A stretch of 64,000 nt of DNA from Ypsolopha sequella (taxonomy: Eukaryota > Arthropoda > Insecta > Lepidoptera > Ypsolophidae): the NCBI GenBank assembly GCA_934047225.1, contig CAKOHE010000020.1, positions 1-64,000 on the forward strand. The letters are read 5' to 3'. Below are positions 18,362-28,086 of this stretch, in pieces (position 1 is the stretch's first letter; the number at the start of each line of letters is the position of its first letter). The notes beneath the pieces were generated by a model, which saw nothing but the letters and a program-made list of their open reading frames with translations, was not told where the DNA came from and made no database searches. The position numbers and the translations under genes were made by a program.

Positions 18362-18487
18362 TGCGGGCTCCAGTTATGTTCGTGGCGCGCGCAACTTATT
18401 CACATACGTAAGAAGCATCCGGGAGCGCTACCGGTGACCAGTGTCGGCAGCGGCGCGCTCTGTGACGTGTGCGGCCGAGTGTTCAGG
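18362..18487 (+). CDS. C2H2 zinc-finger gene, internal exon (joins 9917-10061)
   Basis: This 42-codon exon lies between acceptor TATGTATTCCAG and donor GTACGT (18488). It starts in phase 0 with Cys: C-G-L-Q-L-C-S-W-R-A-Q-L-I-H-I-R-K-K-H, which is C-x12-H-x4-H. The missing first Cys is supplied by the end of exon 9917-10061 (A-C-K-E), so the two make one complete finger. A spacer PGALPVTSVGSGAL follows, and then the first half of another finger, C-D-V-C-G-R-V-F-R, cut at a codon boundary. The next exon should supply about seven residues and then the His pair; I could not find it in the remaining 45 kb. The exon is GC-rich against its surroundings. The gene therefore continues beyond this point, either with very long introns or broken by the insertions to its right. 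Confidence 0.82.
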
Positions 18488-18514
18488 GTACGTATGTATG
18501 TATAACCATAGACT

Positions 18515-19413
18515 ACAACCCGTACGAATCAACCACAGTATAAGCAAAGACAGTAGGGAATTTCAACCGAATTCCTGAGTTAAATACCTACGCGCCACCG
18601 AAGCGTTAGGGCTGTCGCTCACTCATATCATAACTTGGGTTTTTCGAGATACGATAAGACTCTGCCGTTTGAATGAAAGTACCGCGCGCCCCTCTCGGGG
18701 CGTTACGTCCTATTACCGGAATGTCCAGTCGGTTGGCTAGACTTGCTTGCGGCGGCGCGGCAGTGGCGACGGCGGCGACAACCGACAAAAAAGTCAAATT
18801 CAAATTCAAAGAAACCTGCTTTTTGTTCTGACAAGCGTACTTAAATCTATTAACTCTTTATTTTGCCCTGGTAACAGACAGTATGAACATACATAAAAAG
18901 AACGCGACAATTTCAAAAATTTAATTTATAATGTAAGAAGGTACTACTCTTGAGTGATATTTTTTAGTCTTACCTTTGGACATCAGCCGGAAGTCTAAAA
19001 TAAGCGATTTTATTTTTTCGTGATGAATTTAGACATCCAAATGCGCAACAATATCTTTGCGACATCGTGATCAGGTCGGCACAGAGTTTACAAACGGTCG
19101 CGTCCTATCGCCTGCTTACGTCTGCGCGTACTGGCAAGGCAAGCGCGGCGCGGCGCCGTGACCCCAGCGATTGACGCTCCATTTCTGCTTAGACGGCGTG
19201 TATAGAACGCGTCTGTGTGTGTGAGGCTCGAATCGGAGCGCTTCCAGGTAATTTCCCTACTGTCTTTGCTTCTACTGTGAATCAACTGAGCACTCCGCTG
19301 GAATCCCGCTGCCCCGCGCGGCACCCCGCATTCGCCGCAAGCGCTCAGTAGCGATAGCATACCGTCCGAATGACGTCACGGCGCGAGGTGCACAGTCAAT
19401 TCGTACGGGTTGT
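18515..19413. mobile_element. Possible transposon with ACAACCCGTACGAAT inverted ends
   Basis: The left end reads ACAACCCGTACGAATCAACC and the right end GTCAATTCGTACGGGTTGT. A second, subterminal inverted pair is present as AAGACAGTAGGGAATT (18547) and AATTTCCCTACTGTCTT (19251). The interior contains GC-rich patches. No clear target duplication was found, so the exact ends are uncertain. It follows the zinc-finger exon 18362-18487 within 30 bp. Confidence 0.5.
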
Positions 19414-19838
19414 AAGTATTACTACGTATAGATCATAAGACATAAGACGAAAAGCAGGGATTGCGACGAGCTCCAACTTCCCTTCACTGTCAGAACGCTG
19501 AAGCTGTTCGGCTCTACTTTAAGGAGCTGTCCTGGCTGTGCTGACTGACCGGGGGGAAGTGCACAATATTCACGATTACCGAGAATCAGTGCAGGACTCA
19601 TCGCCCCCGCTACGAATTTAGAAATTACGTATAGATCGACAACTCCCATACATCAAGGCGTAGCTAATTTTTTACGCGCCCTTACAACACTAGGTGTCGC
19701 CAAGTGTTGCAAATAAGCATAATTTGTTTAATTGGCTGCAAGTAAACTCTCACGGTTACCAAGTAAACATGTGGCTATAATAGTTTTGCTTAGGAAAACT
19801 AGATAGATGGTGGTAAGATGACAACACTGAAAATGAAA
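19414..19838. other. Stretch without recognised features
   Basis: No exon, RNA or known repeat was identified between the inverted-end element and the LINE tail. Confidence 0.4.
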
Positions 19839-20140
19839 AATGAAAAATTATTTATTTCTTAAGCTTACTTCATTAAATAAACTGAGTTTGAGTTCTCCTA
19901 TTGGGTATGAAAATACCTGTAACAGGAGTCCCCGCTCTCCTATAACTAAAATACAAAATTAAGTGATAAACAAAACTATTATTTACAGAGGTGACTAACA
20001 AATTATTATAAATATAAAAAAGAAAAGAAAAGTTTAGTATATACTTACTTAGGCTGAATTTGTAAGTGTGAGAGGGTATGTGTGTGTATGTGGGATGTGT
20101 GTATGTGAGATGTGTGTGACTATGTGTGCATATTTACAAT
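19839..20140 (-). mobile_element. LINE 3' end fragment, reverse orientation
   Basis: The + strand begins AAAATGAAAAATTATTTATT, then TACCTGTAACAGGAGTCCCC, and ends in a GTGTGTATGTGnGATGTGTG stretch. The layout matches 2735-3010 and partly 45225-45470. Read on the minus strand it is a retrotransposon 3' end with an AT-rich tail. No coding sequence. Confidence 0.5.
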
Positions 20141-20465
20141 TTATGCAATTTTGGAATAAGTTTGTTAATTAATTTGTTAATTATGAACACTAACACTGAA
20201 TATTTCAGCGCCATCTATTATCGAAGCAGGAATTATTTATATGTTAAGTGACATCGCTGTGCTACTAGTATTTTTTAGCATCGTGTTCGTTAGAGGATTT
20301 AGCAACGCCATCTAGTTAGAATTTAACACCTTTTTTGTTGCTACAAACTGATATATGGTAACTGCTAGTCTATAGTAGTATCATCAACGACAATTACCAT
20401 AGACGAATTGTATTTATTCGTCTATGCGGTCTATGGTATTACTTAGTATATAAGTTAGCACTCTG
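20141..20465. other. Stretch without gene; small hairpin at about 20396-20436
   Basis: It contains ACCATAGACGAAT…ATTCGTCTATGCGGTCTATGGT, a short imperfect hairpin, and two GCGCCATCTA or ACGCCATCTA-like motifs (20209 and 20306). Nothing else was recognised. It runs up to the target duplication of the MULE element. Confidence 0.4.
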
Positions 20466-20502
20466 ATTAAACCCTTCCGGCCGCCATCGCAACTGTGTTT
20501 CA

Positions 20503-20588
20503 CAACCAGTTGTCTACGAGGATTTTTTAGTCTTTCATGGCAACTAGTTGTGATAAAAACATATATATTCTTCTTCCGCAACCAGTTG
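20503..20588. promoter_or_regulatory. Left subterminal palindromic decamers, 38-bp spacing
   Basis: The near-palindrome CAACCAGTTG or CAACTAGTTG occurs at 20503, 20541 and 20579, each 38 bp from the next. The mirrored set is in the right inverted repeat. Repeated subterminal motifs in transposon ends usually bind the transposase; that function is inferred here. Confidence 0.5.
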
Positions 20589-20653
20589 CCAACAAGGAAA
20601 ATCTCAAAAAGTCTAGTTGCCATAGAAGAGTTAATTTGTTTGTTCACAACCAT

Positions 20654-21025
20654 AGATTACAAAACTTAAAGTACTTACGTATTTTAAAATTTTATAATCT
20701 TTGTTCAAACCTGGATTGCTATATATCAAAAATTAAGAAGATGATGATGCATAATGAGAAGCTAAAAGAGTTTATTAAATACATGGAAAAATATTATATT
20801 AATAGATATATCAACGAATGGTGTGTATATAGTGAACGACATCGGACAAATAATGTTGCTGAGAGTTGGAACTCTAAACATAACAAAGAATTTAAGAAGC
20901 CATATGTAACCTTAAATAAGTTCCTAGCAGTAATATCCAGAAACAATTTAAACCTTTTAATAGAACCTACCTCTAAACGACGCAAAGAATACTGCGAAAG
21001 AGACGAGTTCATTATGAACAAATAA
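20654..21025 (+). pseudogene. Second MULE-like transposase remnant, C-terminal part
   Basis: The + strand frame that ends at 21025 contains, near its end, R-H-R-T-N-N-V-A-E-S-W-N-S-K-H-N-K-E-F, followed by V-T-L-N-K-F-L-A-V-I. This corresponds to the RTNNxxExWHxxxN…hPxLxxFxxxL region at the end of MULE transposases; compare RTNNNIEGWHAKINRYIG in the minus-strand gene next to it. The catalytic part is absent. The frame is open further left, but there it reads through the element's own inverted repeat and is not protein-like. It is too different from the minus-strand gene to be a recent duplicate. It points tail-to-tail at that gene with 160 bp between the stops. Confidence 0.65.
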
Positions 21026-21187
21026 ACAAATGAAATGCCATGAAATCTGAAACTCACTTTTATTCCGCTTAAGATAAAATATAAATATACAAGTAAAAAA
21101 AATTGTTCTTCGAATACCAAACAACTACACTGTACTTAAAAGAAAACTAGCTGAAATATCTTCTGCAACTAATATTTTACGAACTTA

Positions 21188-22553
21188 CTAAAAAGTTATG
21201 GAGAAAGGGCTTATTATTTCAAGGCAATGCCCAACTGTAATTTCTTTTCCTTCTAGTTGTTGTATTGCCACATCAATTTCTTCGTCGATCAATTTGTACT
21301 CCAGTTTCTTTTTACTTTTTAATTTTAAATTGTAACTTTCCGTTTCCGTTAATAAAACGTCCAACAATTGTGCCAAAGAAGGATATTTTCGTCCTATATA
21401 ACGGTTTATCTTTGCATGCCATCCCTCAATATTGTTATTCGTTCTCACGTTTTCTTTTGCACAAGAACATGATTTCATCATTTCATTTTTCTTTATCCAC
21501 TGTTTTTGGAAGTACTTGTTAAATTTTTTAAGTCCTTCACTAGGATTTTTGGACATTTTGGTCATTACATATAAATAACCTTTTTCTATATATTGAGCTG
21601 GTAAACGAGCAAGCCCTACGCATCGAGCTACATGTCTTCGTTCCGTTCGTGGCTTTTGCTTTTTTCCACAAGCAACGATTATAATGGAAGTAACACCCTT
21701 TAAATATTATTTTTGGAAACACACTTTGAATCCCATTTATGGCTGCTACTTCGAAATCAAGAGTTATCTTTTGTGGATTCCAACTGATACGCGACTTGAT
21801 CATTTTGAACAAAATTTTATAGGTATCCGTTTTTTTGTCTGGTAGTAAAGCGAATATTAAAGGAAGTATCGTATGACTGTTTTTATTGTAACCATGTATT
21901 GTATACAGTTGTGCGAATGCTCTGGGACAAGATCTAAAAGTACCGTCAGCGAAAAAGTGATGGTATTTATTAATCGCTGTTCCCTCTCGATCATTTATAA
22001 TATCTTTGGACCCGAAAACAATGATCCGCTTATCGTCATCGCAGTAATCAGCAAGAAGGAAATTTTTATATTTATTAGGAATCATAACGTCATGAGCATT
22101 ATTGAACCTTGTTTTAGCAACACCCAACACTTTGTTTCTTTCGTTATTCAGACCCGTTTTTATATTTTCATATCTCGGTATCTTTGTCAGTAATTCATAG
22201 CCTTCATCTTTAAGTTCGCGAACAGTTTCTTCGTATTGCTTCTTAATAGATATAAAATTGCAGCTACTCTTCTGCTTCAAATCGTCCATTTTTTTTAGCA
22301 CCACATTTCTCCCAAAATCAGCGATACAGTCAGTGTTATGTGCCTTGGATATTTTTGTTATCTCATTACGCGTGTTCACTGTCAAATTACCTTTACACCC
22401 GGTACTATTACAACATTTAAAAAATGAGTCTCCATTTGTATAATTTTTTTTGCGATGATAACGATACCCATCATACAGAAGAGTGACGCCTCCTCTTCTT
22501 GAACTTATGAATTCTAGCTTGGATGAACTTGGATATATATTTGACGTAGACAT
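21188..22553 (-). pseudogene. MULE transposase with FLYWCH domain, one frameshift
   Basis: A transposase of the Mutator-like superfamily, which would cut and paste its own element. The first 337 codons (from ATG at 22553) hold a FLYWCH zinc-binding domain at residues 13-75 (LLYDGYRYHRKK, the C47/C48 and C53 ligands, and H72 in K-A-H-N-T-D-C). After a spacer comes the MULE domain, with the first catalytic Asp in F-F-A-D-G-T-F (D203), the second in T-L-D-F-E (D266) and the C-x2-H motif G-C-Y-F-H (C287, H290). The frame shifts by one base at an A-run near 21660-21666. The other frame then continues with HVARCVGLARLPAQYIEKGY and, further on, RTNNNIEGWHAKINRYIG and a terminal LEGKEITVGH. Apart from this one shift no stop interrupts it, so it died recently, or the shift is a sequencing error. 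It ends 160 bp from the stop of the opposing remnant. Confidence 0.88.
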
Positions 22554-22884
22554 TGCTTGATGGGCACGTATTTAATGCATCGAATTCAAATTATAATGTC
22601 TAATGGCACAAATTGCATTTAAATGATAACCTGTGACCTAAAGTTAAAGTTATATTATAACCAATTACTTATTTATATGTAGCTCGTAAGCAAATAACTA
22701 GAACTTGAATGATAGTACAGAGAAAAATATGACATGACAATGTTTATTACATTATTATTAATGTATTATTAATTACAAATGGTTTTTTTCGAATATGACA
22801 GATATCTGTCATGATGTCTATGTAAGAAATAAGGAGGTTTTATTGCTTGAAATGATGTGTCGAGATTAGTGCGTGACAAGAATA

Positions 22885-23059
22885 TTACTGGTTGCCATGA
22901 AAGACTAAAAAATCCTCGTAGACAACTGGTTGTGAAACACAGTTGCGAAGGCGGCGATTTTTTTCTTTGTTGGCAACTGGTTGCGGAAGAAGAATATATA
23001 TGTTTTTATCACAACTGGTTGCCATGAAAGACTAAAAAATCCTCGTAGACAACTGGTTG
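22885..23059. promoter_or_regulatory. Right subterminal palindromic decamers, 38-bp spacing
   Basis: CAACTGGTTG occurs at 22923, 22974, 23012 and 23050, plus a variant TTACTGGTTG at 22885. The steps are 38, 51, 38 and 38 bp. The last three mirror the left-end set. The additional pair comes from the 127-bp direct duplication of the end. Probable transposase binding sites by analogy with other DNA transposons. Confidence 0.5.
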
Positions 23060-23090
23060 TGAAACACAGTTGCGATGGCGGCCGGAAGGG

Positions 23091-23519
23091 ATTAAACGCA
23101 CGCGTAACGATAGACCTAGAAATTAATTAATTTATTTTATATATGAATTTTGGAATAAAAAATAGTATTAATCTGCCTACATAAGATTGTTCAAAATATT
23201 TCCAATACAAAGAAAAGAAAAATAAAAAATAAATATCTTAAACATACAATATGGGTATCAAATGGTAGATATTAAAGAGCTGATATATAAAAATGTATTC
23301 CCCCCCCCCCCCCCCCGGTGGACCGAAAAAAGGAAAACTGTAGCGATTAAAAAAAAGTTGAACACAAATGAGAAATATAAAAAAAAGCAAAATGGAAAAA
23401 AAATATAAATGTACAATACGGGAACCAATTGTAGGTTTGGCTTTATTTACTTGCATCTATTTTGAGAAATGCTCGAAAAACCACAAAAAAATTTATTCAT
23501 ATTCTTTTCATATTCATAG
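23091..23519. other. Stretch with a 17-bp poly(C) run
   Basis: AT-rich DNA with 17 C in a row at 23300-23316, followed by GGTGGACCG. At 23421-23490 a short piece (GGAACCAATTGTAGGTTTGG, TTACTTGCATCTATTTTGAG, CGAAAAACCACAAAAAAATT) is the reverse complement of the internal part of the GTGCGAG repeat that is amplified at 49471-50855. No gene. Confidence 0.55.
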
Positions 23520-24305
23520 TCTTTCAAATTCAAATAGTTTATTTTGCAAAGCAGGTATACATATATACACTTTTTACACGTCAAATTTAATCTAATAAAA
23601 AAAATATATGTCATAAAATAATATATATATGTATATATATAATATAATAGTAAAAATATATATGTAATATATATAAATAATATAATAGTAAATATATATA
23701 TTTACTACATTTAAAGACAAACTAGTCAACTAATAACGTTTATTTATAATAAAATAATAAATGTAAATGAACTAAATTAAAGGTTTATTTAATTTATGTA
23801 GCAATATATTTACGATTAAAATGATAGGTAAAATATATATTATACAAGGTAAAATCCAATCAGCCGCCCGAACCCACACCGGAGACCCGGCCAGGGACCA
23901 GGAACAAGGTTCAATGATCACCAACCGAGCCCCCAGCACGAATCCAGGCGGCCGACCAAATCCCATCCTATATACTACATACTAATAGGTTACATATATA
24001 AATACATGCCTACCTCCGCCCATTCGATTACTCTTGCTAAGAAGAAGGGCAAGAAACTTAGCAAGATCATGTCTTTTTTTTTCAACATAAAACTTATACT
24101 ATACAATATATGACTTATATCTACTTTAACCAAGGGATAAGAAAATACAAGACAGCAGGAATTCAGGTTAATGAAAAAAAGAAAAACATATATATCTTTG
24201 TCTACATGTCTCATATAGTCCTTTTCCTTTTACAGTCTGTAATCAATGAATGTTTACACCTTAGAGGAATCATAAGTTAAGAAATTATACTATTTAATTA
24301 TTTTA
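23520..24305 (-). mobile_element. LINE-X 3' end, reverse orientation
   Basis: On the minus strand this matches 58865-59555 in order: a TTGAATTTGAA-like tail beside GCAAAATAAAC, the AT-rich block, the GC-rich block (GGTCGGCCGCCTGGATTCGT through CCGGTGTGGGTTCGGGCGGC), the GGGCGGAGGTAGGCATGTAT block, the CCTGAATTCCTGCTGTCTTG block and GACTGTAAAAGGA. About 785 bp long, non-coding, more complete than the copy at 8380. Its AT part is expanded by ATATAT runs. Confidence 0.75.
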
Positions 24306-25640
24306 ATATTATTAATAATATTTATAACTGAAATATGGTAAATTTAATTAAATGTCAGTTCAGATTCAGACGCCAAGATCGCCGCCGCGTAAAGTTTTAT
24401 AACGAGAATACTTGACCGAACACTGTCATTATATTGGATTTGTTCCTTAATATTATTCGTTCACCCAAACTCACTTACTTTCCCAAACTCGCTTCATTAT
24501 TATTATTTTCATAATATTCTAAATAGTTGAGAAAACCTCGGTAGAACGTTAAAATACTTCGAAGTGAGCTTCGCGTGCTGAGCTCCTACTTAACTGTTGT
24601 CACGTAAAGATTAGAGCGATCGGAACGTTATGTCGTTAAAACTATCATTTAAGGTTTCTACCAACGCCAACGACCTTGAACTAAGTAACTTTGTAACCAT
24701 TTTATACGGTAACTATAGCATTTCTCAACAGAAGAAAAATACACAGTAATCTGCATGATACAAATAGTGATGTGGTTTTTCCTGAATTTCATTATAACAT
24801 ACAGAAGTGAAGCAAGAAAATTCTAAGTTTACCCTTATTTCTCGATTTTTTGTTCACTTGTAACAACATAACTGTTGCAGTTTTTATCGAAACAGTATGA
24901 AAATGTATAAACTTGTAGAAAAAATATTATAAAATGATTTGGTTTTCTCAGTTCTTGGAAATTTATTTTATTTTGGATAAAATAACTTAAAAACACACTA
25001 TTTTCGCACTCGTCAGCCGCAGCGACTGACGTAACAGCCATGTTGCAGTGCGAGCTGATAAATACTTTATTTTAATATGGTTTTGTTCGAAATTTCAACC
25101 ACCATGAATCGAGTTGCTAATTATTCCGACGGAGCCACCTTAAAAATTTGGATGGGACTCTTAAAACAAGATATGGCTTATGTCATTACTGTTACTCAAA
25201 CTTTGTGGAATACATGTGTTACTGTTTAATTTATCAGGAATTGTTTTTGATAAGAAAAATAGCCTTTTAGTTAAGGGGTGGCCTGTTGAGGGGCGGCGGC
25301 ATGCTGGTGCGGTCGACACGGTGCGACGACACGGTACGACGGATGGCACGCTCGGATGGCACGGTACGACGGGCGCAGTTGTAGTTTTATGAGTAGGAGC
25401 GTAAAGCGCTTTTTATGAATTTTCAACTTTAACCCTCTTAGTGTAGAACATTGAATAGTCGAGTGCTGAGCGTTCACCGTTAGTTATGACTTTAATTTAA
25501 ACTTTCCATTCCATTATTTTTACAACTTTGTCAGTTTTAATTATCTAATCTAAAGACTGCGCCCTCCTATTTTAAACGTAATCTTTGTACATTTTTAATA
25601 ATACAAGCAGTCTGCTCTAAAAAAAAACTCCCAATAATAC
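24306..25640. other. Stretch without accepted gene
   Basis: A short minus-strand frame beginning at 25041 (M-A-V-T-S-V-A-A-A-D-E-C-E-N-S, then IQNKINFQEL) lies next to the hairpin CGTCAGTCGCTGCGGCTGACG. It has no domain and could be part of a repeat. A GC-rich patch at 25268-25380 contains imperfect repeats of CGGTACGACGG and GGATGGCACG. The rest is AT-rich. No repeat shared with the rest of the window was recognised. Confidence 0.35.
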
Positions 25641-25659
25641 TTTTACTCTTTATTGTTAA

Positions 25660-26045
25660 TTTTTATAATTATATATATATCGCTTTTGCGAGAAACAACA
25701 TAAAATGATAATAGACTTTTCTTGTCTTTTCGATTAAAGAAATTATATATATATATATATATACGAAAACACAAAAAATATAATTATAGGTAGTAAAATA
25801 TATTTCGACCACTAATTGTGGTCGGCATCAGTTACACAATTATATATAAAAGTTAAAAATTAATAATTATAAATTATAGATACTTATTATACTGAATAAT
25901 AAAAATATTCAAATATAATAAAAAATAATAATTATAAATTATAGATACTTATGATACTGAATAATATATTCAGTATCATAAGTATCTATAATTTATAATT
26001 ATAAATTTTTAACTTTTATATATAATTGTGTATATATAATTTCTT
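25660..26045. repeat. AT-rich nested inverted repeat
   Basis: A right arm at about 25967-26045 (ATTCAGTATCATAAGTATCT … TTATATATAATTGTGTATAT … AATTTCTTT) is complementary both to 25926-25966 directly before it and to a second, more distant arm at about 25740-25890. The inner pair forms a near-perfect hairpin of about 40 bp per arm with almost no loop. Probably a decayed foldback element. No coding content. Confidence 0.6.
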
Positions 26046-26264
26046 TATTGCTAACAGACACAGATGCAAGCTTATCCCTAAAAAGAGATTTCCTCCAGCA
26101 AACCTTAGTGAGAGAGAGTAAACTACAATAAGTAATCATACATAAGTATACTACAAATAAATATGTGTTATCAAATTAATACCTTGAAAAAAAAAAACCG
26201 AAGACACTCAAATGTCATGAAATGTTAACTTATAAAATATGACAACAATATAAAGTGACATTTA

Positions 26265-26485
26265 TTTATACAGCTAAATTCATACCAGAAGCTTGGTAAG
26301 ATATCAGTAACACGGATCAAAAACACTTTCTGCTAATTTCACAAAATAAAATAATGACCTCTCAAAGTAATGTACTCGGGGCTGGGCTTGTGTTTGTAGG
26401 GAACACGAATTTCACAAAAGGTCATCGAACCTTGATGCTGAGCACTTACCGAGTCTTCAGTATGAATTAATAAATGTTACCTTTT
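26265..26485. mobile_element. Relative of the CAAGGTGACTTTTTGATCATC MITE
   Basis: The stretch has TTTATACAGCTAAATTCATACC…CTTGGTAAGATATCAGTA at its left side and CTGAGCACTTACCGAGTCTT, CAGTATGAATTA at its right side, an inverted layout like 60930-61060 and 60632-60899. The middle contains the CTCGGGGCTGGGCTTGTGTT block also seen (in reverse) near 61000. A diverged copy. Confidence 0.55.
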
Positions 26486-26588
26486 ATAAATGACATAGCA
26501 CCATAAGGCGACAAAAACAAAGAGAAAAACTATTCGGCACCTTCTCAGTACGGAACCCTAATCCGTGGTAAATTTAAACATTCGAGCT

Positions 26589-27055
26589 TTAAGGCGATTA
26601 CCGTCGCCAATTTAGCAGCTCGATGTTTGTCTGTATGAATATCGACGAAAACGACATTGAAATAACGTTCAAATCAGTGCACAATGCGTGGTGGCTGTTG
26701 CGACGCTCGCTGCGTCCTTGAAAGGGCAAAATATGAGAAAATAATACTTTTCACATGGGCGTCATTGTTCGATTGAATAATTCTATGTTATATTTATAGC
26801 TATCAAGTTTATCTATTTATCAAAGCATAAATTAATTAAATCACCTAAGCCGCTTAGGAGCAGTAGGAAATTCAAGCTAAAAAAACACCATTCAGTTGAA
26901 ACAATTTTTCATATAGAAGTTTTGGTGGTACGAAAAAGAAATATGTTGTCCTAGAGTTGATAATCCATAATACATTTTTTCAATATTTTTGGTTTGGCCA
27001 TAAAAGAGGAAGTAGGCTTTAGAAAGTACCCATTTGGCGGTATTAAGGGCCTTAA
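26589..27055 (+). mobile_element. TTAAGGC-family element, copy 2
   Basis: Same block order as 16551-17019: TTAAGGCGATTACCGTCGCC, ACGACATTGAAATAACGTTC, GCGACGCTCGCTGCGTCC, TAGCTATCAAGTTTATCTAT, AGAAAGTACCCATTTGGCGG, TATTAAGGGCCTTAA. TTAA is found at both ends. No coding frame. Followed at once by the repeat at 27056. Confidence 0.72.
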
Positions 27056-27200
27056 AGTTTAATTTTAATAACTTTAGTAGTCTGATCAGTTTGCTGACCG
27101 TAGGTAGACAGATTGCGCACGCATAAGTGTGCGTGCGTCGGCATTATGTTAACGCAAGCATTCAAAAACAATGCAATAGATTTTAGGTGCCAGGGCTCTG
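27056..27200 (+). repeat. Dispersed repeat shared with 6925-7060
   Basis: The common blocks are GTCTGATCAGTTTGCTGACC, GTAGGTAGACAGATTGCGCA and GGCATTATGTTAA, and TTTTAGGTGCCAGGGCTC near the end. Confidence 0.6.
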
Positions 27201-27204
27201 CAAA

Positions 27205-28086
27205 AGAGACCTCATTTCAACAATTATTTCTGTCGAGGAAAATGTATCAAAATATGTTTTCAAAAACAAAACCCTAGGATATGTCGTCAAATTGCAAATA
27301 CCCGAAATTGATTACAATTTTCCGTGTATTTCATGAAATACACAGAAAAGAAGCCCCCGTATTTGTTTTACATATCACCTTAAATCTTCTTCAGTATGTC
27401 ACCCACTTATATGTTTAAGGCAACAGCCAGGTCAAGCCCTACCTTCCACTTATCTACGCTATATACAACGTGTAACAGAAAGGTGTAACCATATTTGAAG
27501 AGCTTGTGCAGTCAATGATATAGAACAACTTTTACTATGGAACAAACCCTGAAATTTCAAAAAAAATCTACCCTTCCATACATTTCGGACGAGCAGCATT
27601 GCATTTTTCTATGAAACAGTAAATTTTTTTTTTCGAGATTCAGTGTTTGTTCCATAGTAAAAGTTGTTCTGGACCATTGACTGAACAAGCTCTTCAAATA
27701 TGGTTACACCTTTCTTTTACACGTTGTATATTACTTTCGTCACTCTTTTAACATCCTTCCTCTCTATACAGAGCGCCCCAAACATTTGAACCCATCTATA
27801 TGGGTCAACTAAAATGACTTCTATATTCATAGAATGACAGTCCTCGTCACCAGGCCAGATAGGTTTGCTGCACTGGTTATCCCAAACCAGCAAAGCATTG
27901 TTTGTTTTTAAGGCGATATGCGAAAAAAATACGGGTGGTTCTTTTGTGTGTATTTCATGAAATACACGGAAAATTATAATCAGTTTCTGGTATATGCATT
28001 TTGACTATACAATCTAGGGTTTTGAAATTGAAAAACATGTTTAGGTAAATTTTACTCGATAGAAATAATTGTTGAAATGTGGTCTT
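27205..28086. mobile_element. Inverted-repeat element with nested MITE
   Basis: Arms at 27205-27385 and 27910-28086 are reverse complements. The left arm has CATTTCAACAATTATTTCTG, AAACCCTAG and TTTCCGTGTATTTCATGAAA; the right arm has TTTCATGAAATACACGGAAA, CTAGGGTTTTGAAA and CAGATAGAAATAATTGTTGA-like sequence, ending AATGTGGTCTT. The palindrome TTTCATGAAA occurs in each arm. The space between the arms holds the TA-flanked MITE at 27476-27726. No protein frame. Confidence 0.6.
27476..27726. mobile_element. CAACGTGTAACAGAAAGGTG MITE, copy 1
   Basis: Inverted repeats of about 90 bp: CAACGTGTAACAGAAAGGTG, TAACCATATTTGAAGAGCTT, ACAACTTTTACTATGGAACA and their complements, ending TTTACACGTTG. TA flanks both sides (27474-27475, 27727-27728). 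A second copy is at 63568-63826. Non-coding. Confidence 0.8.

Larger units (their letters stand above)
20472..23090. mobile_element. MULE-type DNA transposon, 2.6 kb, long inverted repeats
   Basis: The left end CCCTTCCGGCCGCCATCGCA and the right end TGCGATGGCGGCCGGAAGGG are inverted copies of each other, and the complementarity extends inward for about 130 bp (to AACAAGGA / TTTGTTGGC). The hexamer ATTAAA is present on both sides (20466-20471 and 23091-23096) as a probable target duplication; MULEs usually make 8-11 bp, so this is short. The right end carries a direct duplication of its outermost part (22892-22956 and 23019-23083, offset 127 bp). Inside lie a transposase gene on the minus strand and a second transposase remnant on the plus strand. 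Confidence 0.85.

Noticed and set aside
20537..20653. N-terminal part of the plus-strand frame in the MULE element
   Set aside because: It is a read-through of the inverted repeat; protein-like sequence starts only at about 20654.
23300..23316. Poly(C) run as a G-quadruplex regulatory element
   Set aside because: No gene or promoter nearby; homopolymers of this kind are also common assembly and slippage sites.
24835..25041. Minus-strand frame MAVTSVAAADECENS…
   Set aside because: No recognised domain or splice support; its start overlaps a hairpin that looks repeat-derived.
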